Below are positions 8,183 through 16,237 of a stretch of DNA of 64,000 nucleotides, one piece after another. Origin of the DNA: Fimbriimonas sp. (GTDB taxonomy: Bacteria; Armatimonadota; Fimbriimonadia; Fimbriimonadales; Fimbriimonadaceae); NCBI GenBank assembly GCA_031292555.1, contig JARLGV010000103.1, forward strand, positions 29,212-93,211, written 5' to 3'. Under the pieces are notes generated by a model. That model searched no databases, was not told where the DNA came from, and was given only the letters and a program-made list of their open reading frames with translations. Numbering within the stretch: the first letter of the stretch is position 1; every line of letters starts with the position of its first letter. The translations under genes were made by a program, and so were the position numbers.

Positions 8183-9084
8183 AGCTCTTCAGCGTAGCTT
8201 GCAAGTCCTTTCTGACCCGAAGCCAGTGCAGCGAGAATCGGACCCACGGTATCTGCAATCACTTGGCAGGTCACGCTGAGATCGTCCACGGGTGGAATGA
8301 TTTCGTTCTTTCTCACAAATGCGCGCCAACGAACTGCAACCATAGGGTCGCCCCAGAAGGTTTCCGTAAGCGCCACGGGAATTTCTAGGGGGAGTTCACT
8401 TCCTCGCCTTTTGAACGTGGCTTGAATGGCGCGCCCAAGCGTCTCGTGGCTGAGATCGGTATCACGCACCAGTTTTGACAGGTCGAAGAAGTCCTTCATT
8501 CGACTGTTTGCCAAACCCAGTCGAGCCATTGCTTCAAGCTTTTCGGCGAAGGAAGTCTCCATGTTGTAGCATTTCATTTTTGCCCCCGGAACATCGCGTA
8601 TCATCCCTGGCAATTCGACTTCGTTTGGTTTGGGGGTGACCGCGTCGCCGAATCCGATATCGATCTGTAGAGGAATTCGGGCCTTGCCGATGTATCCGAG
8701 CAGAGTTACGCGTACTCCGCCGTATGACTGTTCCTCGCGGATTGCCTCTGCGACAATTGAGTCGGGATCAAAGATCACGCCGTCTTGTTCGCAGGCTATA
8801 TTCGCAATTTCTGTGAAAATACTGCGAAGCTCGTTTGCGTCGGCGCTTGTACCGAGCAGATCGAAATCTTTGGTTGGACGGTGCATTTCACCGAGCCAGA
8901 ACAAGAACATCGTTGCGCCCTTGAGAAGAAAGCCGTCTGCATGGCGAGACTGAGTGAGCCGATAGAGGAGCCGGAATCCTACGTAGCGGACGAGAACCGT
9001 GTTGTATGTTTCGCCAGTGCGTTTAGCCTCGTTCAGAAGCCGAGCCAGGATCGACTTCGTGGCTGGAGTCTCGACCGAGATCAC
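8179..9084 (-). CDS. abiEii: AbiEii/AbiGii-family nucleotidyltransferase toxin (type IV TA)
   Basis: The 301-residue protein has the AbiEii/DUF1814 nucleotidyltransferase motifs: L-L-K-G-A-T at residues 53-58, T-K-D-F-D-L at 71-76 with the two metal-binding aspartates, and a later M-K-D-F-F-D-L near residue 195. In studied relatives the toxin transfers nucleotides to tRNA acceptor ends and blocks translation after phage infection. The start overlaps the antitoxin stop by 4 bases (9081-9084), the canonical AbiEi-AbiEii arrangement. All motifs are intact, unlike the neighbouring HigBA-like genes. Base composition looks more AT-rich than in flanking chromosomal genes, in line with acquisition on the tRNA-linked island. 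Confidence 0.9.
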   Translation of the reverse strand: MISVETPATKSILARLLNEAKRTGETYNTVLVRYVGFRLLYRLTQSRHADGFLLKGATMFLFWLGEMHRPTKDFDLLGTSADANELRSIFTEIANIACEQDGVIFDPDSIVAEAIREEQSYGGVRVTLLGYIGKARIPLQIDIGFGDAVTPKPNEVELPGMIRDVPGAKMKCYNMETSFAEKLEAMARLGLANSRMKDFFDLSKLVRDTDLSHETLGRAIQATFKRRGSELPLEIPVALTETFWGDPMVAVRWRAFVRKNEIIPPVDDLSVTCQVIADTVGPILAALASGQKGLASYAEEL

Positions 9085-9680
9085 GAAATCAGCGCCTCGA
9101 TGTAAGGGCGCATCACCTTGTCCACCCGATCAATCTTCGCGTAATGCATCAGCTCTTCTGCTGTGAACTTGCGCTCGCGCCATCCTTCTCTCAGCGCCTC
9201 CACGGCCACGTCATACCCGACCTTCGACCTCATGCGGAAGCAGTCGGCTACTGTCTTGGCTGCATTGTAAATCTTCACCCGCACTCCTTCGACTTCGTGC
9301 TCTTCCACACCCTCGGAGTAGTAAGGTTCCGTCAGGTGCGTGAGGCGGAGACGCGGATTCGTTTTCGGTTTCCAGGCCCCCGCGGGAAGTGCTACCCAGG
9401 TCTGGTAGGGAAGTTGGGTGCCGATTTGGTGATAGGCGAGTGCAGAGATGAGATTCACAACAGCGAGAGGCATAGCCTTTGATATTTCGGCCAGATCATG
9501 CCAGGGCGTGAGCTCGTGCTGAGGCACGGCGTACAGGCCACGACCGAACCGCTCCAGCTTCTGTGCGGCGACTAGACGCGTGACCTCCTGCGAATGGAAG
9601 CCTTCCGCCGTTAGCTCGCGTGCCCGTGTCACGCCGTGCCTTCGGACGAAATCAAGTATAAGGTCGTCGCGTCGCTTCAT
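9081..9680 (-). CDS. abiEi: AbiEi-family antitoxin/transcriptional repressor
   Basis: The 199-residue protein starts with a winged helix-turn-helix (R-H-G-V-T-R-A-R-E-L-T-A-E-G-F, residues 14-28), followed by the G-R-G-L-Y segment of the AbiEi_4 antitoxin family. The C-terminal domain carries the usual A-K-T-V-A-D-C-F pattern. AbiEi proteins neutralise AbiEii without stable binding (type IV) and repress their own promoter. The gene precedes abiEii with a 4-base overlap. A perfect TATAAT sits upstream. Length is normal for the family and no damage is visible. Confidence 0.88.
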   Translation of the reverse strand: MKRRDDLILDFVRRHGVTRARELTAEGFHSQEVTRLVAAQKLERFGRGLYAVPQHELTPWHDLAEISKAMPLAVVNLISALAYHQIGTQLPYQTWVALPAGAWKPKTNPRLRLTHLTEPYYSEGVEEHEVEGVRVKIYNAAKTVADCFRMRSKVGYDVAVEALREGWRERKFTAEELMHYAKIDRVDKVMRPYIEALIS

Positions 9681-9697
9681 GTGTGAAACTCTGCATG

Positions 9698-9703
9698 ATT
9701 ATA
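9698..9703 (-). promoter_or_regulatory. -10 box of abiE operon
   Basis: On the minus strand a perfect TATAAT lies 17 bases before the abiEi start codon, within AT-rich sequence. A weak -35 (TTGTGT) precedes it at about 19 bases. Two imperfect direct repeats, TGATTATA and TGATATTA, overlap the box on the plus strand and could be AbiEi operators. Confidence 0.6.
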
Positions 9704-9796
9704 CGTGATATTAGAGAAAATCACACAAACTAGTAAATCGATTGCGGCGAAAAAATCAACCGCAAATCGAGCGGGAGACAAATGTCTACGAAAATC

Positions 9797-9815
9797 TGTC
9801 GTAAAGTTTACGACA
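9797..9815. repeat. Perfect 19-base palindrome near island end
   Basis: TGTCGTAAA-G-TTTACGACA has two perfect 9-base arms around one central base. It lies between the abiE promoter and the tRNA-proximal repeat. It may be an operator or a recombinase-binding site; nothing in the sequence decides which. Confidence 0.6.
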
Positions 9816-9866
9816 AGCCTTCAATGGTCGCGCCCCCCTGCCGGGACTACCTTTAGGTTCAAAAAG

Positions 9867-9898
9867 ACCTGGTCGGGGCGACACGATTCGAACGTGCG
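9867..9898. repeat. tRNA-proximal att-like direct repeat
   Basis: This is the 3' part of the intact tRNA-Pro gene plus its CCA and three further bases. It matches 7004-7035 with one mismatch. The two copies bound about 2.86 kb of island DNA. Confidence 0.8.
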
Positions 9899-9946
9899 AC
9901 CTCTTCCACCCCATGGAAGCGCGCTACCAAACTGCGCCACGCCCCG
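9870..9946 (-). tRNA. tRNA-Pro (anticodon GGG), CCA encoded
   Basis: On the minus strand the 7-bp acceptor stem is CGGGGCG/CGCCCCG. The D-arm is GCGC...GCGC, and the anticodon stem CTTCC/GGAAG encloses the loop ATGGGGT with GGG at positions 34-36. The T-arm has a TTCGAAT loop. The discriminator base is A and the CCA end is encoded. A T5 run follows, which may end transcription. Its 3' part served as the apparent integration target for the island on its downstream side. Confidence 0.95.
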
Positions 9947-10212
9947 CGACCGGGATTGATGATACCAGAGGTTCTACGCTAGAATTGACGCTCGCCTTGG
10001 CCGGCGACCAAATATGGTGTTCGAGGAGAATACGCGCCTGGTCGTACGTCCGAGCCCGAAGCAACCTCTTCTCATTCCCTGTCGTCGAGCGGCAAATTGA
10101 GTTTCCGCATTTCAATAAACTCCCTGAACCGGACGGTTGCTCACATGACCTCGGTAAGCCATCGGGGTTTCCTTGCATTTGTTAACAAAGATAGCGCCCG
10201 GCACGCGTTGGG

Positions 10213-10218
10213 TAGATT
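10213..10218 (+). promoter_or_regulatory. Candidate -10 element of a leaderless gene
   Basis: TAGATT lies 6 bases before the ATG at 10225; no Shine-Dalgarno is present. Confidence 0.4.
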
Positions 10219-10224
10219 GACGCA

Positions 10225-10755
10225 ATGATCGCCTCAATCAAATCGGGGCCCCAGTGGAGGCGCTACTGCCAGGGTGGACCCACTCAGTCCATCGCCATCT
10301 TTGCCGCCGTGCTCATCATCGGCGTATGGTTTCTGCGACCGCCTACGGTCACCTGGGCGGTAACCATCGGATTTGCCGCGTTTTGCCTTGTCGCGATGCT
10401 TATCGGATCATTTGTTCGGCAGGATGTCTTCATCGATGTGTCCGGGGGCTGTGTCTCAGAGACAATGGGCATCGGATCGATAACCAATTGCCGCCAACGG
10501 TCGCTTGATGACTTTGATGCCATCGTGTGCGACGCTATCGACCTGCCTTCAGGGAGATACCGATACAGCGGGTCGAAGTTCGACCGCGAGTTTCGGTTAA
10601 GCCTACGATTATCCAGCCAACGAGAAGGGGAACAGTTCGTGGTGCTTTCGACCTTCCTCTACCATAGCGAGATTCTAGATGAAACTGCGAACCTCGTCGG
10701 GCTCATCAACAAGCCAGTCATCGGCAACGCATACTCTGGCGAGCCATATCTTTGA
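10225..10755 (+). CDS. Hypothetical protein with two N-terminal membrane helices
   Basis: I do not recognise this 176-residue protein. Two hydrophobic segments (about residues 22-37 and 42-63) form an N-terminal hairpin in the membrane, followed by a soluble domain of about 110 residues rich in short beta-like stretches. The layout resembles bacterial PH-like membrane proteins, but no family motif is clear. The start has a -10-like TAGATT 6 bases upstream and no ribosome site, so the mRNA may be leaderless. It stands alone beyond the tRNA gene. Confidence 0.6.
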   Translation: MIASIKSGPQWRRYCQGGPTQSIAIFAAVLIIGVWFLRPPTVTWAVTIGFAAFCLVAMLIGSFVRQDVFIDVSGGCVSETMGIGSITNCRQRSLDDFDAIVCDAIDLPSGRYRYSGSKFDREFRLSLRLSSQREGEQFVVLSTFLYHSEILDETANLVGLINKPVIGNAYSGEPYL

Positions 10756-10997
10756 CGCACAGTTGTGAGACTATGCGGCTCTCGCCACCCTACGTACGCT
10801 TGCATCCGGACTGCCGCACGCCCTGCGACCGCTAAGAAATCGACAGCCGGTGTCTCGGACGGTGTGCTTGATGCGGCCGGTCGCGTTCGATCCGGACCTA
10901 TATTGGGCGCGACGGGACCTCGGGCGGTATGCAAACGTATGGTTAAGATGGCCGGTGAGTGCTTGACGTGGCTAAAACAAGGGTATAGCATGTGGCC

Positions 10998-12485
10998 ATG
11001 GCTTTCGATCCTAGGTATATGGCGGATGTGGTGGAGGGGAGATTCTGCGGGTCGACTCGGACTCAGCTCTCCCAGGTCTTTAGCGAGTTCAAGGGCTCGC
11101 CTAACCGGTATTTGATTCTGCATTTTCATGGTGGGCTGGTGGATCGCGACACGGCGATTGACGAGGCGGTGAAGCTGAACGACGTCTATTCGCCGGTGGC
11201 CTCGGTGCTTTGCCCGATATGGGAGACTGGGCTCTTCGAGGTGCTGAGGAGGAACTGGGAGTCGATTGCGGCGGATGCGCTGTACAAGATCCTGATCCAG
11301 CGGGTCAGCGGCGCCGTACACGAGAAGGCGACGAGCGTCGTCGGGACGTCCAGCACGACGATTCCGCAGTTCAACCTCGGAGAGATGCGGGACAGCGCTC
11401 AGGGGCCCGGCGAATTCGCCAACGTGGACACGACGGACTGGCACAAGGTCGGCGGGCTCACTTCGATCGACAGCAAGACGGTTCAGCATCAGTTCCAAGG
11501 GGATCACGAACTGATCTCGGGGATTCGGCACATCGCTGCGGCACACCACGCGGCGAACGCCGGCGACGGGCTAAGAGGACTGCTCGACGAGGGAGTCGCG
11601 CTCGCCGAAGCGTTCGTGGCGGACGTCATCGATGCCGCCCGCGATCTGGTCGGCTTTCCGTCGAAGTTCATCCTCGAAATCGTCGAGACGGTCGATGCAG
11701 TGCTGCAGCGCTTTGCTAGCAAGACCGACCACGGGTTGCACGCCACCGTCACCGAGGAGATCCTGCGGAAGTTCTACGTCGATCTGCTCGGCTTCGAGAT
11801 CTGGCAGCAGATGAAGGTCTATACCGAGGAGGCGTTCGGCTCTGACCAGTCGGTGTTCTTCGGAACGGCACTCTTGGAGGAGATGGCGGCGCTGGACTCG
11901 GCTAAGAAGTGCGTCCTCCTGGTGGGGCACAGCGCGGGGTCGATCTACGCCTGCAACCTGCTCCAACACGCGAGGGCCCGAAAGGTCCAGGTACCGATCC
12001 AAGTCGTGTTCCTCGCGGCGGCGGTGCACGACGATTTGTTCGCCGAGACGCTCGATGAGGTCGGTCCGATTAGCGACTTCCGCCTGTTCTCGATGAGCGA
12101 CCAAATTGAGCAGGAGGACAACCTGCTTGGCGGCTTCGGGGACGGCACGCTCGACTGGGTCTATCCCCGGTCGCTGCTCTATTTCATCTCCGGATGCCTC
12201 GAGGCGACGGTGGACGCTCCGATCGCCGGATTGCAGCGCGACGTAGATCCGACATGGCAGGGAGCGGGACTGCCCTCGGTCGCGACCGTGCGTGGTTTCC
12301 TGACCAGCGGGACCAATCGGACGGTTTGGACGAAGACCGAGGCGCCCGGTCAGAATCGGCTATCGGCGAATGCGATCGACCACGGCGATTTCGGGCATCC
12401 GGAGTTGACCAGTGGTGTGACCAAGGGGCAGCCGAATCTATCTGTTCACGGGATTACTCAGATTGCGGCGACGGGAAATTTCTGA
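10998..12485 (+). CDS. Alpha/beta-hydrolase-like protein with lipase-type serine
   Basis: The protein of about 495 residues carries two hydrolase marks: L-I-L-H-F-H-G-G near residue 40, typical of the oxyanion strand-turn, and L-V-G-H-S-A-G-S with the presumed nucleophile Ser312. Between them is an unusually long insertion of about 260 residues with helical content. There is no signal peptide, so it is probably cytoplasmic. A GTG at 10992 is an alternative start with AAGGG 8 bases upstream; the ATG at 10998 has TATAGC 8 bases upstream. The substrate is unknown. It is convergent with the TPR gene and separated from it by a GC-rich inverted repeat. Confidence 0.65.
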   Translation: MAFDPRYMADVVEGRFCGSTRTQLSQVFSEFKGSPNRYLILHFHGGLVDRDTAIDEAVKLNDVYSPVASVLCPIWETGLFEVLRRNWESIAADALYKILIQRVSGAVHEKATSVVGTSSTTIPQFNLGEMRDSAQGPGEFANVDTTDWHKVGGLTSIDSKTVQHQFQGDHELISGIRHIAAAHHAANAGDGLRGLLDEGVALAEAFVADVIDAARDLVGFPSKFILEIVETVDAVLQRFASKTDHGLHATVTEEILRKFYVDLLGFEIWQQMKVYTEEAFGSDQSVFFGTALLEEMAALDSAKKCVLLVGHSAGSIYACNLLQHARARKVQVPIQVVFLAAAVHDDLFAETLDEVGPISDFRLFSMSDQIEQEDNLLGGFGDGTLDWVYPRSLLYFISGCLEATVDAPIAGLQRDVDPTWQGAGLPSVATVRGFLTSGTNRTVWTKTEAPGQNRLSANAIDHGDFGHPELTSGVTKGQPNLSVHGITQIAATGNF

Positions 12486-12486
12486 G

Positions 12487-12687
12487 GGCGGGGCGAGGGT
12501 CGCGGGGATGGGGGAGCGGGTCTCGGACAGGAGTTTCGGAGTATTGGAGTGGTGCCGGAGGGTTGGGCGGGCACGATGCCCGATCCTCTTGTTGGGTTGC
12601 GTTCGGCCTTTGTCGTTCAGAGGTAACCACGGGGTAGCGGGCCGGAATCCGACCCGCTACCCCCGACCCTGGCCCCGCGACCCTCTG
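12487..12687. repeat. GC-rich intergenic inverted repeat between convergent genes
   Basis: The left arm (about 12491-12521) contains GAGGGTCGCGGGG followed by AGCGGGTC. The right arm (about 12651-12685) contains the reverse complement, with CCCCGCGACCCTC matching perfectly. About 130 bases separate the arms. The element can form a long hairpin and probably ends transcription from both sides. Related elements occur at 18086-18206, 20175-20305 and 24366-24500. Confidence 0.7.
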
Positions 12688-14538
12688 CTACGGCATCGGG
12701 AGGACGGGGACTCGTCCGCCTACGTTGAAGTAGCGCCAAGCGTACTTGGCTTTCGTCAGCTCGCTTCCTTGGATCTTCTTGTCTAGCTTTTGGCCCTTGA
12801 TAAGCGCGTCGTTGGCTTGACGGGCGAATTTCTGGGCGAGGGCCTCGGCGGCTCGGGCTTTGAGCTCGTTCTCTTGCCGCTCCGAGTTGGTGTCCAGTTT
12901 GAGGCCGGCTTGGCGGATGACGTAGGCTTGGTTAGTCTGATTGGCGGATGCCAGCGTGTAGGCGCAAGACAGAGCGATGTAGCCGGGAGCGTAATCGACT
13001 TCTGCGGCCACGGCGGCTTCTCCCCACTTGACGGCGGAGTCTGACTTATCCTCAAACGACTCGACAAGCGAGAGGCCGGTGAGGGCGGCAGCCGACGACG
13101 GGCGGCCGGCGAGGGCGGCGTTGAACATGACTCGCGCATTCTCGTACAAGAACGTCGTTTCATCCTTTGCCAGCTTGCCGCGCATGCTGATCGTGATCGA
13201 CTTGTTCGCCTGCTCGATGAACGCATCGTAGTTGGCGGGCTCGGTGAGCACCGCCTTCTCGAAGGACTGGCGAGCGGCGTCGTAGTTCTCCAGCTTGTTG
13301 TTCAACGCACAGATATAGTAGTTGACCTCGGACTTCTCGCCGCGATCTTTGGCGAGTTGGCGGAGAATCTGGGAGAGCGTATTGCGCGCTTCGATCTTGC
13401 CGGGGGTGTCCTTGCCGGTCAGGTCGTCGTAGTTCAGGCCGATCGAGTCCATACCGACCACTCTCGCCCGGACGAATTTGAGGGCGATATAGGCTTGCGA
13501 GGTCGAGACGATTGGGTTGTCGGCGTCGGAGAGAATCGCTTCGCGGATCGAGTCGTCAGATGCCTTCACGTCACCCGCTTCGGCAAATAGTACGCCGTTC
13601 AGAGCCTGCGCATACACGTCGAGGGTGCCGTACTTCTTGAGCTGGACCAGGGTTTGGACGGCATCCGAATACTTGCCCAACCGGATCTGAGCGTAGGCGA
13701 GGCGGTTGGCGATGTCGTTGCGGCGGTTGTCCTTGAGGAACGCGGGGGTCAGGTAGTTGATCGCGAGGGAATAGCGTCCGGCCCGGATCGCCGCGTCGAC
13801 ATACGGGATCAAGGTCTGATCGGTCGGGGCAGGCATCGAGTCGACGACGATATCGAGAGCCTTCTTGCGGCTCTCGACGGCGGCCTTCATTGCGTCGCCG
13901 ATTTCCTTGAGGGTGTCGTTCCGGTCACCGGAACCACGGTTGAACGTGGTGAACGCCTTCTGCAAGTTGATCACCGACAGGATGTCCAAAGCGGCGGGAT
14001 TGTTCGGATCGGAAGCAGTGACGTCCTCGGCGAACTTCTGGGCCTTATCGAAGGCCGACTTGTGCATGTAGGCTCGCGCGACGATCAGACGAGCGGCGTT
14101 CGACTTGTCATCGATCTTGATCGCAATGCGCCCTTCGTTGATCGCAACGTCCCACTTGCCGTCTTCAAGGGCGGTCTGGCCCTTCTTGATGTGGACATCG
14201 GCGCCTTGCCCCAGGCCGTTGTCGATGGTGACGCTGACGGTTGCCTCGCCGGTCTCTCCTTCGGACGTATAGGCTTTGAACTTCAGCTTGGCAGGGCCGT
14301 CCGACTCGTTCAACGTGTCGACCGTGAACTTGTACGGGGTGCTAGTGGCCTTGTCGCGAAGGTCGTCGTTATAGTAGAACTCGACCTGCGTGACCAGGTT
14401 CTGCGCGTCGACCGTTACTCTAAAAGTGTGTTCGCCGGTGATCGAATCACCGTTTTTGGCGTCCACATGGACGGTCACGGGGGCCTTGATCGGCGAGATC
14501 AGGGCGAGATAGGCGGTGGCGAGAAGAAGGGCATTCAT
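12688..14538 (-). CDS. Secreted or membrane-anchored TPR protein with Ig-like N-terminal domain
   Basis: The protein has about 616 residues from the ATG at 14538, preceded by AGGAAG at 11 bases; a longer form from 14565 is possible. The first 18 residues are hydrophobic (M-N-A-L-L-L-A-T-A-Y-L-A-L), consistent with a signal peptide. Residues about 20-105 look like a Big/Ig-like beta domain (T-F-R-V-T-V-D-A and V-S-V-T-I-D). The rest is helical TPR-like repeats with A-x-x-L-x-x-G-x-Y/F-D-x-A patterns. It probably acts as an envelope scaffold. No enzyme motif is visible. The neighbours give no functional hint. Confidence 0.65.
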   Translation of the reverse strand: MNALLLATAYLALISPIKAPVTVHVDAKNGDSITGEHTFRVTVDAQNLVTQVEFYYNDDLRDKATSTPYKFTVDTLNESDGPAKLKFKAYTSEGETGEATVSVTIDNGLGQGADVHIKKGQTALEDGKWDVAINEGRIAIKIDDKSNAARLIVARAYMHKSAFDKAQKFAEDVTASDPNNPAALDILSVINLQKAFTTFNRGSGDRNDTLKEIGDAMKAAVESRKKALDIVVDSMPAPTDQTLIPYVDAAIRAGRYSLAINYLTPAFLKDNRRNDIANRLAYAQIRLGKYSDAVQTLVQLKKYGTLDVYAQALNGVLFAEAGDVKASDDSIREAILSDADNPIVSTSQAYIALKFVRARVVGMDSIGLNYDDLTGKDTPGKIEARNTLSQILRQLAKDRGEKSEVNYYICALNNKLENYDAARQSFEKAVLTEPANYDAFIEQANKSITISMRGKLAKDETTFLYENARVMFNAALAGRPSSAAALTGLSLVESFEDKSDSAVKWGEAAVAAEVDYAPGYIALSCAYTLASANQTNQAYVIRQAGLKLDTNSERQENELKARAAEALAQKFARQANDALIKGQKLDKKIQGSELTKAKYAWRYFNVGGRVPVLPMP

Positions 14539-14597
14539 CGATATTGAGACTTCCTGTTGCGACAAGTATGACGGAAGTTGCGCGGCAAGAATTCGAT

Positions 14598-14936
14598 CTA
14601 GATTGCAGGTTCCCCTCGTTCTTGGGTCCTAATCCTGATCGCATCGGCTACTTTTTCCACGAAGATCTTGCCGTCGCCGTCTTCGCCCGTGCGCGCGTTC
14701 TCTAGAATAGCGCTCACAATCTCGTCGGTCAAGTCATCGACGGCAACCACCTCGACGCGCGATCGGATCGGAAGTGCAACCAGACCCTCTTCGCCTCCGA
14801 ACCAGTCGGATTTCTCCGGCGAGTTGCCGCGTCCGCGCACGTCCGAGACGCTCATCCCCGTCACACCCAACGCCGCAATCGCCGACTTGACCTGTTCAAG
14901 CCGATGCGGGCGGATAAAGCAGACGATGCGATTCAT
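14598..14936 (-). CDS. PII-like signalling protein lacking the uridylylation tyrosine
   Basis: The 112-residue protein fits the PII (GlnB/GlnK) length and fold. It begins M-N-R-I-V-C-F-I-R-P, has the T-loop entry V-R-G-R-G at 33-37, and carries the C-terminal signature G-D-G-K-I-F-V at 87-93. The T-loop reads W-F-G-G-E-E where canonical proteins have Tyr51, and the protein contains no tyrosine at all, so regulation by uridylylation is ruled out. ATP/ADP or 2-oxoglutarate binding could remain. No amtB or glnA is adjacent. A longer in-frame extension to 15275 is low-complexity and has no family match. Confidence 0.8.
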   Translation of the reverse strand: MNRIVCFIRPHRLEQVKSAIAALGVTGMSVSDVRGRGNSPEKSDWFGGEEGLVALPIRSRVEVVAVDDLTDEIVSAILENARTGEDGDGKIFVEKVADAIRIRTQERGEPAI

Positions 14937-15229
14937 CTGGGGAGGTTGTACCGCATCGGGGGGCGCGGGTTGCGGGGCCCCGGTCGGTTTTAGTTTTGAG
15001 TCAACACGGGGCCCGGGGCGGGATTCGTGGCTGCGGGCGCCGGCGAAGATGTCGGTTGGTTCGTGCCGGTTGGTTGTTGGCAGGTTCAAGGTGGTATTGG
15101 GCACGTCCAAAAATTCCCATTTCGTGCCTAAAGGAGCGGAGCGCAAGAGGGGGCCGTCGCCTACTCGGCTTCGCCGCGCCCCACTGCCCACGCCCCTCGA
15201 CCGCCAATCTGATGCCATACTCCCTTCAA
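14937..15229. other. Divergent intergenic region with GC-rich repeats
   Basis: This holds the promoters of the PII-like gene and purC. Around 14955-15020 there are GC-rich blocks (GCGGGTTGCGGGGCCCCGG, and later CGGGGCCCGGGGCG) that resemble the intergenic elements elsewhere in the window. CATACT at 15216-15221 lies 8 bases before the purC ATG. No RNA gene or convincing small ORF is seen. Confidence 0.4.
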
Positions 15230-16123
15230 ATGGCTGAGTTGCTGCGTACGGCTTTGGTGGGGATGCCGCCGGCAAAGGTGGGGAAGGTTCGGGAGGTCTA
15301 CGATTTGGGGGACGAGGTGATGATCGTCGCGACGGATCGGATCTCGGCGTTCGATTGCGTGATGGCGAACGGAATTCCGGACAAGGGGCGCATTCTGAAC
15401 CAGATGAGTTCGTTTTGGTTCGAACTGTTCGCCGACGTCTGCCCCAACCACGTGATCTCGGTAGACGATGCGGAAGTGCAGAAGCGATGTCACCAGCCGG
15501 AACCTGAGCTCAGCGGACGCACCACGATCGCCCGAAAGGCAAACCCGCTATCGATCGAGTGCGTGGCACGGGGATACATCTCGGGGTCGCTGTTCAAGGA
15601 GTATCGAATGGCTGGCGGTTCGGTCCACGAACTGGCGCTGCCGGAAGGATTGATCGAATCGGCGATCCTGCCGGAACCGATCTTTACCCCCGCCACCAAG
15701 GCCCAGGCCGGACACGACGAAAACATCTCGTTCCAGCAGGCGGCGGACCTGGTGGGGCGGGAGACGGCCGACTTCGTGATGATGAAGACGCTCGAGATCT
15801 TCAGCCGGGCGTCGGCTCATGCCGCTTCGAAGGGTCTGATTCTGGCGGATACCAAATTCGAGTTCGGAACCACCGAAGACGGCATTCTTTGGATCGACGA
15901 GGCGCTCACGCCGGACAGCAGCCGGTTCTGGGATGCTAACCTCTACGAGCCGGGGCACGCCCAACCAAGCTACGACAAACAATTCGTCCGGGACTACCTC
16001 GAGACCCTCGGGTGGGACAAGCGCCCGCCGGGGCCGACGTTACCAACCGAGATCGTCGAGAAGACGCGGGCCAAGTACGTCGAAGCCTTCGAGCGGGTTA
16101 CCGGAAAGACCTTCCAGAGTTGA
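15230..16123 (+). CDS. purC: SAICAR synthetase
   Basis: The 297-residue enzyme joins CAIR and aspartate in an ATP-dependent step of purine synthesis. Family marks are V-G-K-V-R-E-V-Y-D near residue 16, A-T-D-R-I-S-A-F-D, the R-G-Y-I-S-G-S motif, and D-T-K-F-E-F-G with I-D-E in the C-terminal half. The length suits the eukaryote-like long form found in many bacteria. The ATG at 15230 is preferred because a -10-like CATACT lies 8 bases upstream; an in-frame ATG at 15212 is an alternative. waaA and purE follow on the same strand with gaps. Confidence 0.93.
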   Translation: MAELLRTALVGMPPAKVGKVREVYDLGDEVMIVATDRISAFDCVMANGIPDKGRILNQMSSFWFELFADVCPNHVISVDDAEVQKRCHQPEPELSGRTTIARKANPLSIECVARGYISGSLFKEYRMAGGSVHELALPEGLIESAILPEPIFTPATKAQAGHDENISFQQAADLVGRETADFVMMKTLEIFSRASAHAASKGLILADTKFEFGTTEDGILWIDEALTPDSSRFWDANLYEPGHAQPSYDKQFVRDYLETLGWDKRPPGPTLPTEIVEKTRAKYVEAFERVTGKTFQS

Positions 16124-16237
16124 CCGACTCTTTGCCGCGATCCTCCGCGCTTCCGCCGCGTCCTCTGCATTGAGATGCGGACTACGTGCTAATGCGCCAA
16201 TCCCAAACTTGCTCCCAACTCCACCGTACTAACATCG

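Noticed and set aside
13654..14547. 297-codon plus-strand frame opposite the TPR gene
   Set aside because: The minus strand has a signal peptide and TPR patterns; the plus frame shows valine/aspartate/arginine-rich shadow composition.
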